Numbered from the stretch's first letter, positions 54,107 through 63,350 are shown. The stretch: DNA of 64,000 nt from Acidobacteriota bacterium (GCA_028877275.1 JAPPFP010000009.1:248001-312000); one strand, 5' to 3'. Translations and numbers: made by a program. Notes: generated by a model from the sequence alone, not told the origin.

Positions 54107-55249
54107 GTGAGCGTCCCGGCCCCTGACGATCGCGGCGAGAGCAGCGTTCCACACGTCGAGTTCGTTGGGGTAGACAAGAGCTACGACGGCGAGAACCTGG
54201 TCGTGCGCGGGCTCGATCTCGCCGTGAGGCGGGGCGAGTTCCTGACCCTGCTGGGTCCCTCCGGCTCGGGCAAGACGACCTGCCTGATGATGCTCGCGGG
54301 CTTCGAGGCGCCGACCGCAGGCACGATCCGGATCGCCGGCCGGCCGATCCAGGATCTGCCGCCGCACAAGCGCGGAATCGGCATGGTCTTCCAGAACTAC
54401 GCCCTGTTCCCCCACATGACGGTGGGCGGCAACCTGGCCTTTCCGCTCGAGGTCCGCGGCGTCGAAGCGGCCGTGCGGCGGGAGCGGGTCGAGCGGGCCC
54501 TCAGTCTGGTGCAACTGGAGGGACTCGAGGACCGGCGACCGGCGCAGCTTTCGGGCGGTCAGCAGCAGCGCGTGGCGATCGCCCGCGCGCTGGTGTTCGA
54601 GCCCGAGATCGTTCTCATGGACGAGCCGCTCGGCGCTCTGGACCGCCGGCTCCGGGAGGAGATGCAGTACGAGATCCGGCGCATCCACTCGACCCTGGGG
54701 GTGACGGTCGTCTACGTGACGCACGACCAACAGGAGGCGATGACGCTCTCCGACCGGGTGGCCGTGTTCCACAACGGCGTCATCGAGCAGGCGGCGTCGC
54801 CGGAGGTCCTCTACGAGGAACCCGAGAAGGCCTTCGTGGCCCGGTTCATCGGCGAGAACAACCGGCTCGACGGCGTCGTGGTCAGCGAGGAGGACGGCGT
54901 CTGCGAAGTCGACATCGGCGGCCAGTCGATCCGGGCGATGAGCCTGGGTCTGTGCCCGCCGGGCGCCCAAACCACGGTCGTCATCCGCCCCGAGCGCGTC
55001 GCGGTGGCGCCGCTGCCCGGCCGCTACCGGAACGAAGTCGAGACGCGGATCGACGACATGATCTTCCTGGGCGACCATCTGCGCCTTCACATGACGGTCG
55101 GAGGCGCCTCCGACTTCATCGCCAAGATCCCGAACGTGGTCGGTCACGGCGCCGTGCTGCCGGGCGACACGGTACGGGTCGGCTGGGCGGCGCTCGACTG
55201 CCGGGCGCTGGTGCCCGAGAAGCTGGCGGAAGGCGAAGAAGAGTGGTGA
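54107..55249 (+). CDS. potA: Polyamine/amino-acid-type ABC transporter ATP-binding protein
   Basis: A 380-aa ATPase of the spermidine/putrescine (PotA) group. Walker A GPSGSGKT, Q-loop MVFQNYALFPHM, signature LSGGQQQR, Walker B VLMDEPLGALD and switch VTHDQQEAM are all present, followed by a C-terminal TOBE domain from about residue 285 (RAMSLGLCPPGAQTTVVIRPE). Start GTG 54107, 8 nt after TATAGT. First gene of a potA-D-D-B-C operon ending with a PLP enzyme. The exact substrate (polyamine, opine or amino acid) is unknown. Confidence 0.93.
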   Translation: MSVPAPDDRGESSVPHVEFVGVDKSYDGENLVVRGLDLAVRRGEFLTLLGPSGSGKTTCLMMLAGFEAPTAGTIRIAGRPIQDLPPHKRGIGMVFQNYALFPHMTVGGNLAFPLEVRGVEAAVRRERVERALSLVQLEGLEDRRPAQLSGGQQQRVAIARALVFEPEIVLMDEPLGALDRRLREEMQYEIRRIHSTLGVTVVYVTHDQQEAMTLSDRVAVFHNGVIEQAASPEVLYEEPEKAFVARFIGENNRLDGVVVSEEDGVCEVDIGGQSIRAMSLGLCPPGAQTTVVIRPERVAVAPLPGRYRNEVETRIDDMIFLGDHLRLHMTVGGASDFIAKIPNVVGHGAVLPGDTVRVGWAALDCRALVPEKLAEGEEEW

Positions 55250-56361
55250 GGGCGGCCGCCGTCGCGGTCGCCGCGCTGCTGGCCGGCTGCGCGCCCCAGG
55301 CGGGAGATGGGACGGAGCAAGCCTCTCCGGGCCCCGAGGCCAACGGAGAATCGATCACCGTCGTCTCCTACGGCGGTTCCTACGCCCGCGCCTGCGTTCT
55401 CGGCTACCACGAGTCCTTCACCGCCGAGACCGGCATCCAGGTCAACCTGGAGGACTTCAACGGCGGCCTGGCGCAGATCCGCGCCCAGGTCGAGGCCGGC
55501 GCCGTTCACTGGGACGTCGTCGATCTGGGCGTCGCCGATACCGTGACCGGTTGCGACGAGGGCGTCCTGGAACTGATCCGCCCCGAGCTGCTGCCGCCGG
55601 GTCCGAACGGCGAGGCGCCGGCGGACGACTTCCTCCCCGAGACGAACACGGAGTGCGGCGTGGGCACGCTGCTCTACTCCACGATCTACGCCTACAACCC
55701 GGAGACTTTGCCGGGTCCCGCGCCGAGCACGCTCGCCGACTTCTTCGACCTGCAGCGCTTCCCCGGGCGCCGGGGCATGCAGCGGAAGCCGGAGGCGAAC
55801 CTGGAGTTCGCGCTGATGGCCGACGGCGTGCCGAAGGAGCGGATCTACGAGTTGCTCGGGACGCCGGAGGGCCTCGACCGCGCATTCCGGAAGCTGGACA
55901 CGATCAAGGCCGACGTCGTGTGGTGGGAGGCGGGCGCGCAGCCGCCGCAGCTCCTCGCCGACGGCGAGGTCATCATGAGCACCGCCTGGAACGGACGGAT
56001 CTTCAACGCCCAGGTCCTGGAGGAGCAGCCCTTCGTCATCGTCTGGGACGGACAGATCATGGACCGGGGCCAGCTCGTCGTCGTCGCAGGCACTCCGCAC
56101 CTCGAGGGCGCCCTGCGGTTCATGCGCCATGCCGCCCGCTCCGAGTCGATGGCGGGCGTCGGGAAGTACATCGCCTACAGTCCCGCGCGCCGTTCCGGCC
56201 AGGCGCTGATCGACCGGCACGCGGAGACGGGCACGGACATGTGGCCGCACATGCCGACGAACCCCGCGAACATGAAGAACTTCCTGATGGCCGACTGGGA
56301 GTGGTGGGCCGACCACAGGGACGAGATGCAGGAGCGGTTCGCCGCCTGGCTGGCGCGATGA
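55246..56361 (+). CDS. PotD-type solute-binding lipoprotein, copy 1
   Basis: Periplasmic extracellular solute-binding protein of 371 aa, lipoprotein type (signal with LLAGC lipobox at about 14-18). It has the family start ITVVSYGGSYARA, then GIQVNLEDFNGG, WDVVDLGVAD and the Trp-rich C-terminus MWPHMPTNPANMKNF. Two conserved cysteines (TGCDEG and NTECGVG) may form a disulfide. Start GTG 55246 overlaps the ATPase stop (GTGA; a GTG one codon earlier is also possible). The next gene encodes a close duplicate. Confidence 0.92.
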   Translation: MRAAAVAVAALLAGCAPQAGDGTEQASPGPEANGESITVVSYGGSYARACVLGYHESFTAETGIQVNLEDFNGGLAQIRAQVEAGAVHWDVVDLGVADTVTGCDEGVLELIRPELLPPGPNGEAPADDFLPETNTECGVGTLLYSTIYAYNPETLPGPAPSTLADFFDLQRFPGRRGMQRKPEANLEFALMADGVPKERIYELLGTPEGLDRAFRKLDTIKADVVWWEAGAQPPQLLADGEVIMSTAWNGRIFNAQVLEEQPFVIVWDGQIMDRGQLVVVAGTPHLEGALRFMRHAARSESMAGVGKYIAYSPARRSGQALIDRHAETGTDMWPHMPTNPANMKNFLMADWEWWADHRDEMQERFAAWLAR

Positions 56362-57476
56362 GGAGTTCGGGCGCAGTCGTCCTGAGCGTTGTCCTGGTCG
56401 CCGGCTGCCGGCTGGCCGCGGACCCGCCTCCGGGTGCGGCGCCGGGCAGCGAGGCGGGTGAGCGCTCGATCACTGCCGTTTCCTACGGAGGCTCCTACGC
56501 CCGCGCCGTCGTGAGGGGGTACCACGAGTCCTACACGGAAGCGACCGGCGTTCGGGTCGACCTGGCCGACTTCCAGGGTGGACTGGCCCAGGTCCGGGCC
56601 CAGGTGGAAGCCGGCGTGGTCCACTGGGATGTCGTCGATCTCTCCGTGGCCGAGGCGGTCAGCGGTTGCGACGAAGGCGTCCTGGAGTTGATCGACCCCG
56701 CGATCCTGCCGGCGGGTCCCAACGGCGAGTTGCCGGAGGACGACTTTCTGCCCGAGATGAACACGGAGTGCGGCGTGGGCAACCTGCTGTTCTCCTCGAT
56801 CTTCGCGTACAACCGGGAGGTCCTGACGGGACCGCCGCCGACCCGGCTCGCCGACTTCTTCGACCTGGAACGGTTTCCCGGGCGGCGTGGCGTGAGGCGG
56901 TCGCCGGAGGCCATTCTGGAGATGGCGCTGATGGCGGACGGGGTTCCCAAGGACCGCCTGTACGAGGTGCTGAGCACGCCCGAGGGTCTCGAGCGGGTGT
57001 TCCGGAAGCTGGACACGATCAAGGACCAGGTCGTGTGGTGGGACACCTCCGCCCAGGCGCCGCAGTTGCTGGCGGACGGCGAGGTGCTGATGACGATGGC
57101 CGCCAACGGGCGCATCTTCAATGCCCAGGTGCTCGAGGGGCAGCCGTTCGTCATCGTCTGGGATGGCCAGGTTCTGAACCGCGGCCAGCTTGCGGTCGTC
57201 GCCGGTACGCCGCGACTCGAGGACGCGATGCGATTCGTCCAGCATGCGGCCCGCGCCGAGTCGATGGCGGGTGTTGGCCGCTACATCGCCTACAGTCCGG
57301 CGCGCTACTCGGCGGAGAAGCTGATCGACCGGCACTTCGAAACGGGCACGGAGATGTGGCCGCACATGCCGACGAACCCCGCGAACATGAAGAACTACCT
57401 GATGACCGACTGGCAGTGGTGGGCGGACCACGGCGACGAGATGCTGGAACGCTTCGCCGCCTGGCTGGCGCGATGA
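56358..57476 (+). CDS. PotD-type solute-binding lipoprotein, copy 2
   Basis: A 372-aa duplicate of the preceding binding protein with most residues identical by eye and only short gaps, including SYGGSYARA, DEGVLELI, NTECGVG, WWDTSAQAPQLLADGEV and MWPHMPTNPANMKNY. Signal peptide with LVAGC lipobox. Start ATG 56358 overlaps the first copy's stop (ATGA). The differences fall near the likely ligand-contact loops (for example STAWNGR against TMAANGR), so the two may have different ligands served by one permease. Confidence 0.92.
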   Translation: MRSSGAVVLSVVLVAGCRLAADPPPGAAPGSEAGERSITAVSYGGSYARAVVRGYHESYTEATGVRVDLADFQGGLAQVRAQVEAGVVHWDVVDLSVAEAVSGCDEGVLELIDPAILPAGPNGELPEDDFLPEMNTECGVGNLLFSSIFAYNREVLTGPPPTRLADFFDLERFPGRRGVRRSPEAILEMALMADGVPKDRLYEVLSTPEGLERVFRKLDTIKDQVVWWDTSAQAPQLLADGEVLMTMAANGRIFNAQVLEGQPFVIVWDGQVLNRGQLAVVAGTPRLEDAMRFVQHAARAESMAGVGRYIAYSPARYSAEKLIDRHFETGTEMWPHMPTNPANMKNYLMTDWQWWADHGDEMLERFAAWLAR

Positions 57477-57492
57477 GGGTTGGGATCGAGCC

Positions 57493-58770
57493 GTGACCTC
57501 CCAGGAGTCTCCAAGCGTCGGCCAGCCGCCTGCGCGGCCGCTATGGCGGCGGGCGCTCGGCCCGCGGTTGCGCGCAGCCGGTCTCGCCCTGCCGCTCGTG
57601 GCATTCGTCAGCGTGACCTTCCTCGGCCCCATGCTCAGCCTGCTGACGAAGAGCTTCCATGATCCCGAGGTCGCCGACGCGCTGCCCGAGACGATGGCCG
57701 CGTTGCGCGGCTGGGACGGCCAGGGGACGCCGCCCGACGAGGCCTTCGCGGCCGTCGCCCGCGAATTCGTAGCGGCGCGGACGGAGCGCACCCTCGGACG
57801 AACGGCGAACCGCGTGAACCGCGTCGTCAGCGGAATGCGCAGCACGATCATGGGTGACTCGCGTGAGATGGTCGATGCGGCCGCGGCTGCCGAAGCGGCC
57901 GGCGCGGTGACGGACGGCGCGTTCTGGCGGGAGACGATGATCGCCATCGACCCCCGCTGGGGCGGCCCGGAACCGTGGCGAGCCCTCGAGGCCGCCGGCC
58001 AGCGGTTCACGGCCCGTCACTACCTCAAGGCCCTCGACTTCGAGCGGGGTCCCGACGGCGGCTACGTGCGAGCGCCGGAGGTGTGGCGGATCTACGTGCC
58101 GCTCTTCTGGCGGACATTCCTGGTCAGCCTCGGCGTCACGCTGCTGTGCCTGGTCATCGGTTATCCGGTGGCGCACATGATCGCCAACTCGCCGCCGAAG
58201 CGCGCCAACGTCCTGCTGCTGCTCGTTCTGCTGCCGTTCTGGACGTCGCTGCTCGTGCGGACCACCTCGTGGATCGTGCTGCTCCAGAACCAGGGCATCG
58301 TGAACGACTTCCTGGTCGCGATCGGCCTGATCGGCGACGAGGGCCGGATCGCGATGATCTACAACATGACCGGCACCTTCATCGCGATGACGCACGTGCT
58401 GCTGCCGTTCCTGGTGCTTCCCCTCTACTCGGTCATGCGGTCCGTTCCGCCGGCCTACATGAACGCGGCCGTGTCGCTCGGGGCGACGCCCTTCCAGGCG
58501 CTTCGCCGGGTCTACTGGCCGCAGACGCTGCCGGGCGTCGGCGCCGGCTGCCTGCTCACCTTCATCCTGGCGATCGGCTACTACATCACTCCGGCCCTGG
58601 TCGGCGGCCAGAGCGGTCAGTTGATCTCGAACATGATCGCCTACCACGTCCAGACCTCGCTCAACTGGGGTCTGGCGGCGGCGCTGGCGGCGCTGCTGCT
58701 GGGCGGCGTGACCCTGCTCTACGTCGTGTACGACCGCCTGGTCGGCATCGACCGGATCGGGCTCGGATGA
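57493..58770 (+). CDS. PotB-type ABC transporter permease with long periplasmic insert
   Basis: A 425-aa inner-membrane permease starting with GTG 57493. After the first segment (LALPLVAFVSVTFLGPMLSLLTKSF) comes an insert of roughly 110 residues, rich in Ala/Arg (PETMAALRGWDGQ to GYVRAPEVWRIYVP), facing the periplasm. The remaining segments and the EAA loop (NAAVSLGATPFQALRRVYWPQTLPG) are typical. The downstream permease overlaps its stop by 4 nt. The insert could dock the lipoproteins. Confidence 0.92.
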   Translation: MTSQESPSVGQPPARPLWRRALGPRLRAAGLALPLVAFVSVTFLGPMLSLLTKSFHDPEVADALPETMAALRGWDGQGTPPDEAFAAVAREFVAARTERTLGRTANRVNRVVSGMRSTIMGDSREMVDAAAAAEAAGAVTDGAFWRETMIAIDPRWGGPEPWRALEAAGQRFTARHYLKALDFERGPDGGYVRAPEVWRIYVPLFWRTFLVSLGVTLLCLVIGYPVAHMIANSPPKRANVLLLLVLLPFWTSLLVRTTSWIVLLQNQGIVNDFLVAIGLIGDEGRIAMIYNMTGTFIAMTHVLLPFLVLPLYSVMRSVPPAYMNAAVSLGATPFQALRRVYWPQTLPGVGAGCLLTFILAIGYYITPALVGGQSGQLISNMIAYHVQTSLNWGLAAALAALLLGGVTLLYVVYDRLVGIDRIGLG

Positions 58771-59603
58771 TGGCCGGCACGGCTGTCAGCCCCGGCTATC
58801 GGGTCGCCCGCTGGGGCTACGTGGCGTTCTGCGTCGCCGCCTTCATCTTCCTGATCGCGCCGATCCTGGTGCTCGTGCCGCTCAGTTTCAACGCCGAGCC
58901 CTACTTCACCTTTACCGAGGGCATGCTGCGGTTCGACCCGGAGGCGTATTCGCTCCGCTGGTATCGCAGCGTCTTCGACGGCGACGAATGGACGCGGCCG
59001 CTCGCCAACAGCCTGGTCATCGGCCTCTCGGCCACCGTCGTCGCCACCGTGCTCGGGGCCGCCGCGGCGCTCGGCCTGGCCCACCCGGCGATGCCGGGCC
59101 GCAAGATCGTCACGGCGCTCCTCATCTCGCCGATGATCACGCCGGTCATCATCGCCGGCGTCGGCATGTTCTTCTTCTACTCGAACCTCGGGCTGGCGCA
59201 GACCCACGTCGGGATCATCCTCGCGCACGCCGTGTTCGGCGCGCCCTTCGTGGTGATCACGGTGAGCGCGACGCTGGCCGGCTTCGACTGGACGGTCATG
59301 CGCGCGGCCGCCAACCTGGGCGCGAACCCGCTCGTCGCCTTCCGCCGGGTGCAACTGCCGCTCATCCTGCCCGGCGTCATCTCGGGTTCCCTGTTCGCCT
59401 TCGCGGCGTCCTTCGACGAACTCGTCATCGTCCTGTTCATGGGCGGTCTGGAACAGCGCACCCTCCCGCGCCAGATGTGGTCCGGCATCCGCGAGGAGAT
59501 CAGCCCGACGATCCTGGCCGTCGCCACCTTCCTGATCGTCTTCGCGTTGCTGGCGTTGAGCACGGTGGAGTGGCTCAGGCGGCGGGGCGCGGCCCAGGAG
59601 TGA
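58767..59603 (+). CDS. PotC-type ABC transporter permease
   Basis: A 278-aa second permease subunit with six membrane segments. Start ATG 58767 overlaps the PotB-type stop; a second ATG follows directly at 58770. Typical features: LIAPILVLVPLSFN after the first segment, LANSLVIGLSATVVATVLG, the EAA loop (RAAANLGANPLVAFRRVQLPLILPG), and FDELVIVLFMGG. It completes the A-D-D-B-C operon. Confidence 0.94.
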   Translation: MMAGTAVSPGYRVARWGYVAFCVAAFIFLIAPILVLVPLSFNAEPYFTFTEGMLRFDPEAYSLRWYRSVFDGDEWTRPLANSLVIGLSATVVATVLGAAAALGLAHPAMPGRKIVTALLISPMITPVIIAGVGMFFFYSNLGLAQTHVGIILAHAVFGAPFVVITVSATLAGFDWTVMRAAANLGANPLVAFRRVQLPLILPGVISGSLFAFAASFDELVIVLFMGGLEQRTLPRQMWSGIREEISPTILAVATFLIVFALLALSTVEWLRRRGAAQE

Positions 59604-59634
59604 CGCGCCCGGCGCGGGCCCGACGTTCAGGGCG

Positions 59635-60636
59635 GTGAGCAACGACGACCATGGCATCACGCTGGCGGCGGTCGAAGAGACGCTTGCGCTGATCGCTCCT
59701 CACATCGTTGAGACGCCGGTCGTCGAGTGGTCGGGGCCCGAGATGCGGACGATCCTGCCGGGAGGCAGCCGCGTCCACGCCAAACTCGAGCTCTTTCAGC
59801 GCTCCGGCACGTTCAAGGCGCGCGGGGCGCTGTCGAACGTCCTGCGATTGAGCGCCGGACAACTGCGGGCCGGCGTGACGGCCATGAGCGCTGGCAATCA
59901 CGCGATCGCCGTGGCGTATGCAGCGAAGGCGGCGGGGACCAGTGCGAAGGTCGTCATGCAGCGATCGGCCAATCCGGCGCGTGTCGAGCTGGCCAGGGCG
60001 CTAGGCGCCGAGATCCTGATGGCGGAGGATGGCCCGAGCGGATTCGAGATGGTGGCCGCGATCGCGGCGGCGGAGGGCCGGGCGGTGATCCATCCATTCG
60101 ACGGCTTGGCAACGGCCCTCGGCGCGGCGACGCTCGGTCTTGAGATGTATCGGCAGCTTGGCGACCTCGATGTGCTCGTCGTCGCCATTGGCGGCGGCGG
60201 TCTGGCCGGCGGCGTGTCGGCGATCACGAAGCGATTGAACCCCGAGTGCTTCGTCGTCGGCGTGGAACCCGTGGGCGCCGACGTCATGCACAGGAGCTTC
60301 AGGTCCGGCAGACCGGAGCGCCTCGAAGGCGTGGACACCATCGCGGACAGTCTGGCGCCGCCCATGACCGAACGGCTGCCCTTCACGCTCTGCAGAAGCA
60401 ACGTGGATCGGCTCGCCCTGGTCGCCGACCGCGAGTTGGCTCAAGCCATGGGGCTCATCTTCCGCGAACTGAAGCTCGCCGTGGAACCCGCCTGCGCCGC
60501 CAGCACCGCTGCCTTGCCGGGTCTCGCCGGGGAGCTCTCGGGTGCCCGCGTGGGGCTGATCCTCTGCGGGTCGAACATCGACCGGGATACGTACGATCGG
60601 TACTGCGAGCTCGGCGAGGGTCGCTTTCGTTCCTGA
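59635..60636 (+). CDS. PLP-dependent threonine/serine dehydratase-like enzyme
   Basis: A 333-aa fold-type II PLP enzyme of the threonine ammonia-lyase/serine racemase/hydroxyaspartate dehydratase group. PLP Lys is K61 in GTFKARGALSN; the substrate loop is MSAGNHAIAVAYAAK; the phosphate cradle is GGGGLAGG; and the Ser/Cys-site is LILCGSNID near the C-terminus. No C-terminal ACT domain is present, so it is a catabolic-type enzyme or racemase. GTG start 59635. It follows the transporter by 31 nt, so a hydroxy-amino acid may be the transported compound. Confidence 0.88.
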   Translation: MSNDDHGITLAAVEETLALIAPHIVETPVVEWSGPEMRTILPGGSRVHAKLELFQRSGTFKARGALSNVLRLSAGQLRAGVTAMSAGNHAIAVAYAAKAAGTSAKVVMQRSANPARVELARALGAEILMAEDGPSGFEMVAAIAAAEGRAVIHPFDGLATALGAATLGLEMYRQLGDLDVLVVAIGGGGLAGGVSAITKRLNPECFVVGVEPVGADVMHRSFRSGRPERLEGVDTIADSLAPPMTERLPFTLCRSNVDRLALVADRELAQAMGLIFRELKLAVEPACAASTAALPGLAGELSGARVGLILCGSNIDRDTYDRYCELGEGRFRS

Positions 60637-60658
60637 TCGGCGCTCGGGCGTCACGGCG

Positions 60659-61822
60659 TCAGGACGACCGGTACCGCCACAACCCGGTCGCCGCCATGCT
60701 GTAGGCGAACAGCAGCACCGACGCCGCCATACCGGGGACCAGGCCGGCGAGGGCGCCGTACTCCTCGACGATCCAGCCCAGGATGACGGCGCCGATCAGT
60801 GGAGCGCCGAGCAGGCCGAGGCCGAAGACGGACATGACGCGGCCCCGGGTCTGCGGCTCGGCGGCTTCCTGGACGATTGCGCGGGCGAGCGTGGTCGTGA
60901 CGCCCATGTTCAGGCCCCAGGCGACGCTCGCCGTCACGACCAGCCACCAGGCCGGTTCGATCCAGATCAGGAACAGGACGAGGATCCGCGAGAGTTGCAG
61001 CACGACGAACCAGCGCCCGGGCTGCTGAAACGGCATGAACCGGAGCATGATCAGGTTGGAGACGACGGCGCCGGCGAAGAACAGGATCATCAGCCAGGAC
61101 AGGAGTTCCGCGTCGCCGTCGTAGACGCGCAGGACGACGAAGGGGAGCACGGTGAAGAAGGCGCCGGCATTGAAGATGCTGGAGACGAAGTTCACGGTCA
61201 TCGCGTCGAACACGGGCCGCTGGCGGTAAGAGGCCCGGAAGCCCTCGGCGATGCGGCGCCAGGCGGGCGCGCCGGCCTCCCCGTCGTTCACGGGCTGCGA
61301 TCCGATCCGGCGGATCCAGAGAGCCGCGGCGGCCAGGCAGAGGCTCTGGGCCAGCAGGACCTGGCGTAACCCGAAGGAGTCGAGTTGTCCGGCGACCCGG
61401 AGTCCGATCATGTAGGTGAACATGCTGATCGCGGTGGCCGCGGTCACTCCGCGCTGCAGGTCGCGCCCCGCGATCCTGTTCAGCACCGCCTGCTGCGCCG
61501 GGCTGGAGAACGACAGGGCGGCGCTGAGGCCGAGTCCCCAGGCGGTCACCGTCCATACGTTGAGTCCGCCCAGTTCCAGAGCCAGGACCAGACCGAAGGG
61601 AACGAGCGCCGCGGCGCCGAACACGCGCGTCAGGATCGCCCTGGCGTCCGTGCGGTCCGCGTTGGCTCCGCCCCAGAGCATGATGATCACACCGGGCAGG
61701 CCGATTGCCGCCTGCAGCGGCCCCACCCGGTCGGCGGGCAGAGCGAGTACGCCGGCGAGCAGCCAGACCAGCAGGAGCTGTTGCATCGCGAGGCCGGCGC
61801 TCGAGCAGGCCCACGACCCCAT
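60659..61822 (-). CDS. MFS transporter (MFS_3/EntS-like)
   Basis: A membrane transporter with 12 expected segments, here 387 aa from ATG 61822. The A-loop GGANADRTDARAILTRVFG, the SSPAQQAVLNRIAGRDLQRGVTA block after segment 4/5, and MSVFGLGLLGAPLIGA near the end fit the MFS_3 exporters (EntS-like). The true start is uncertain: the coding frame continues upstream with SLWRRPGLLAY, fitting the family, but the next in-frame ATG (61966) overlaps the divergent methyltransferase gene. Probably an efflux protein; substrate unknown. Confidence 0.85.
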   Translation of the reverse strand: MGSWACSSAGLAMQQLLLVWLLAGVLALPADRVGPLQAAIGLPGVIIMLWGGANADRTDARAILTRVFGAAALVPFGLVLALELGGLNVWTVTAWGLGLSAALSFSSPAQQAVLNRIAGRDLQRGVTAATAISMFTYMIGLRVAGQLDSFGLRQVLLAQSLCLAAAALWIRRIGSQPVNDGEAGAPAWRRIAEGFRASYRQRPVFDAMTVNFVSSIFNAGAFFTVLPFVVLRVYDGDAELLSWLMILFFAGAVVSNLIMLRFMPFQQPGRWFVVLQLSRILVLFLIWIEPAWWLVVTASVAWGLNMGVTTTLARAIVQEAAEPQTRGRVMSVFGLGLLGAPLIGAVILGWIVEEYGALAGLVPGMAASVLLFAYSMAATGLWRYRSS

Positions 61823-61880
61823 GTACGCTAGGAGGCCCGGTCGGCGCCACAGGCTGACGGCAGGGGTGGCGGGAGAGACG

Positions 61881-62681
61881 ATGACGCGGATCTCGGTTGG
61901 CGGCGGTGTCCGGAAGAGCCTGCGAAGGCTACACGCGGGCCTGGGGCGCCGGTCGGCGGCCGGCATTCTGGGCGTTGCCGCCGCGTCGGCCGTCGGCCTC
62001 GCAGGCTGTACGGCGTCGGCCCAGGAGGCGGTCGACTTCGCGGAACTGAGGCGGCGCATGGTGCGCGACACGATCGCCGAACCCCGCGACGGTCGACCGC
62101 CGGTGCTCGACGTGCGCGTCATCGACGCGATGGAGAAGGTCGAACGTCACCTCTTCGTGCCGGAGGAGATCCGCGAGTGGGCCTACCGCGACTCGCCGCT
62201 GGGGATCGGCTGGCAGCAGACGATCTCCCAGCCCTACATCGTGGCGCTGATGACCGAGCTCGCGGAGCCCGACCCGGAGGACAGGGTGCTCGAGATCGGC
62301 ACCGGCTCGGGCTACCAGGCCGCGGTGCTGGCGGAGATCGTCGATCAGGTGTTCACGATCGAGATCGTGGAGCCCCTCGGGCTGCGGGCGGCGGCGGCGC
62401 TTGACGCGGCCGGGTACGGGAACGTGACGACCCGGATTGGCGACGGCTACGCGGGGTGGCCCGAGGAGGCGCCCTTCGACGCGATCGTCGTCACGGCGGC
62501 GCCGGACCACGTGCCGCAGCCCCTGGTCGATCAGCTGGCCGCCGGCGGCCGGCTGGTGCTGCCGGTGGGGCCCGATGGCGGCCGCCAGGAACTCCAGGTG
62601 CTGGAAAAGCAGGCGGACGGGTCGGTGGCTCGGACCCGCGTCATTCCGGTGCGCTTCGTGCCGCTGACGCGAAGTCGCTAG
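61881..62681 (+). CDS. pcm: Exported lipoprotein-type protein-L-isoaspartate O-methyltransferase
   Basis: A 266-aa SAM-dependent enzyme that repairs isoaspartyl residues. Catalytic domain features are complete: RRRMVRDTI, ERHLFVPEEIREWAY, GWQQTISQPYIVALMTEL, SAM-binding LEIGTGSGYQAAVLAEI and AAPDHVPQPLVDQL. Unusually, it has an N-terminal signal with LGRRSAAGIL followed by a hydrophobic run and the LAGC lipobox at about residues 40-43, indicating a lipoprotein in the periplasm, possibly Tat-dependent. ATG 61881 is chosen because it begins this signal. It is divergent from the MFS gene and convergent with the next gene. Confidence 0.93.
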   Translation: MTRISVGGGVRKSLRRLHAGLGRRSAAGILGVAAASAVGLAGCTASAQEAVDFAELRRRMVRDTIAEPRDGRPPVLDVRVIDAMEKVERHLFVPEEIREWAYRDSPLGIGWQQTISQPYIVALMTELAEPDPEDRVLEIGTGSGYQAAVLAEIVDQVFTIEIVEPLGLRAAAALDAAGYGNVTTRIGDGYAGWPEEAPFDAIVVTAAPDHVPQPLVDQLAAGGRLVLPVGPDGGRQELQVLEKQADGSVARTRVIPVRFVPLTRSR

Positions 62682-62687
62682 CGGCGC

Positions 62688-63350
62688 CTACAACGGCACT
62701 TCCTCGCCCTCGCCTTCGATGACCAGTCCGAGGGTCACGCCGCCGAGGGGTACGGCCAGTGTGGGCTGGTCGAGGTCGTTCCAGAACATGGTGGCGCTCT
62801 CCGTGCCGTCGTAGTTCTGAAACAGGGCCATCGTCATCGGGTGGGTGGCGCCCTCGATGATCGTGATGCTGGCTTCGACCAGGGGCTCCTGCTCCGGGAA
62901 GCCGTAGGGATCGAACGTGTCGAGAGTGACCGGAATGAGGACCACGAAGTCGCGGAACCAGGTCTGCCCGGTGTGGTCGCCGTCCGCCGGCTGTACGGCG
63001 TAGCGGAGGGTGTAGGTGCCGGCCGGCACGATCTGCTTCTTGTAGGTGCTCCAGTCGTCCGTCGTGCGCATCAGGCCGACCAGACCGCCGGGAGGCAGGG
63101 TCGGATACTCGACCCCGAGTTCGGCCGAGGGGTCCTGCATGGGGAGCGCGGGCGGGAACCAGAACTCGATCGGCTGGCCCTCGTCGCGGACCACCCTGTA
63201 GCCGGCCGGATCGAGGAGCGGCGACAGCCAGCCCGGCAGATCCGGAGGCAGCTCCGCCGTGCGCTCGAGCGAAGGATCGGCGGCAAGCGGCGCCGCGAGC
63301 AGCAGCGCGGCGAGCAGCGGCCCAACGAGCGGGAGACCAGCGCTCCTCAC
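62688..63350 (-). CDS. Secreted protein of unknown function
   Basis: A 220-aa protein that I do not recognise. Residues 1-24 are a signal peptide (ending PLAADP). The mature part appears to be mainly beta structure: YRVVRDEGQPIEFWFPPALP, VGLMRTTDDWSTYKKQIVPAGTYTLRYAVQPADGDHTGQTW and ITIIEGATHPMTMAL. The phrase IVPAGTYTLRYAVQ recalls periplasmic beta-sandwich proteins such as DUF2911. Its ATG overlaps the stop of the upstream cytochrome c peroxidase gene, so it is probably co-transcribed with that periplasmic haem protein. Confidence 0.75.
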   Translation of the reverse strand: MRSAGLPLVGPLLAALLLAAPLAADPSLERTAELPPDLPGWLSPLLDPAGYRVVRDEGQPIEFWFPPALPMQDPSAELGVEYPTLPPGGLVGLMRTTDDWSTYKKQIVPAGTYTLRYAVQPADGDHTGQTWFRDFVVLIPVTLDTFDPYGFPEQEPLVEASITIIEGATHPMTMALFQNYDGTESATMFWNDLDQPTLAVPLGGVTLGLVIEGEGEEVPL

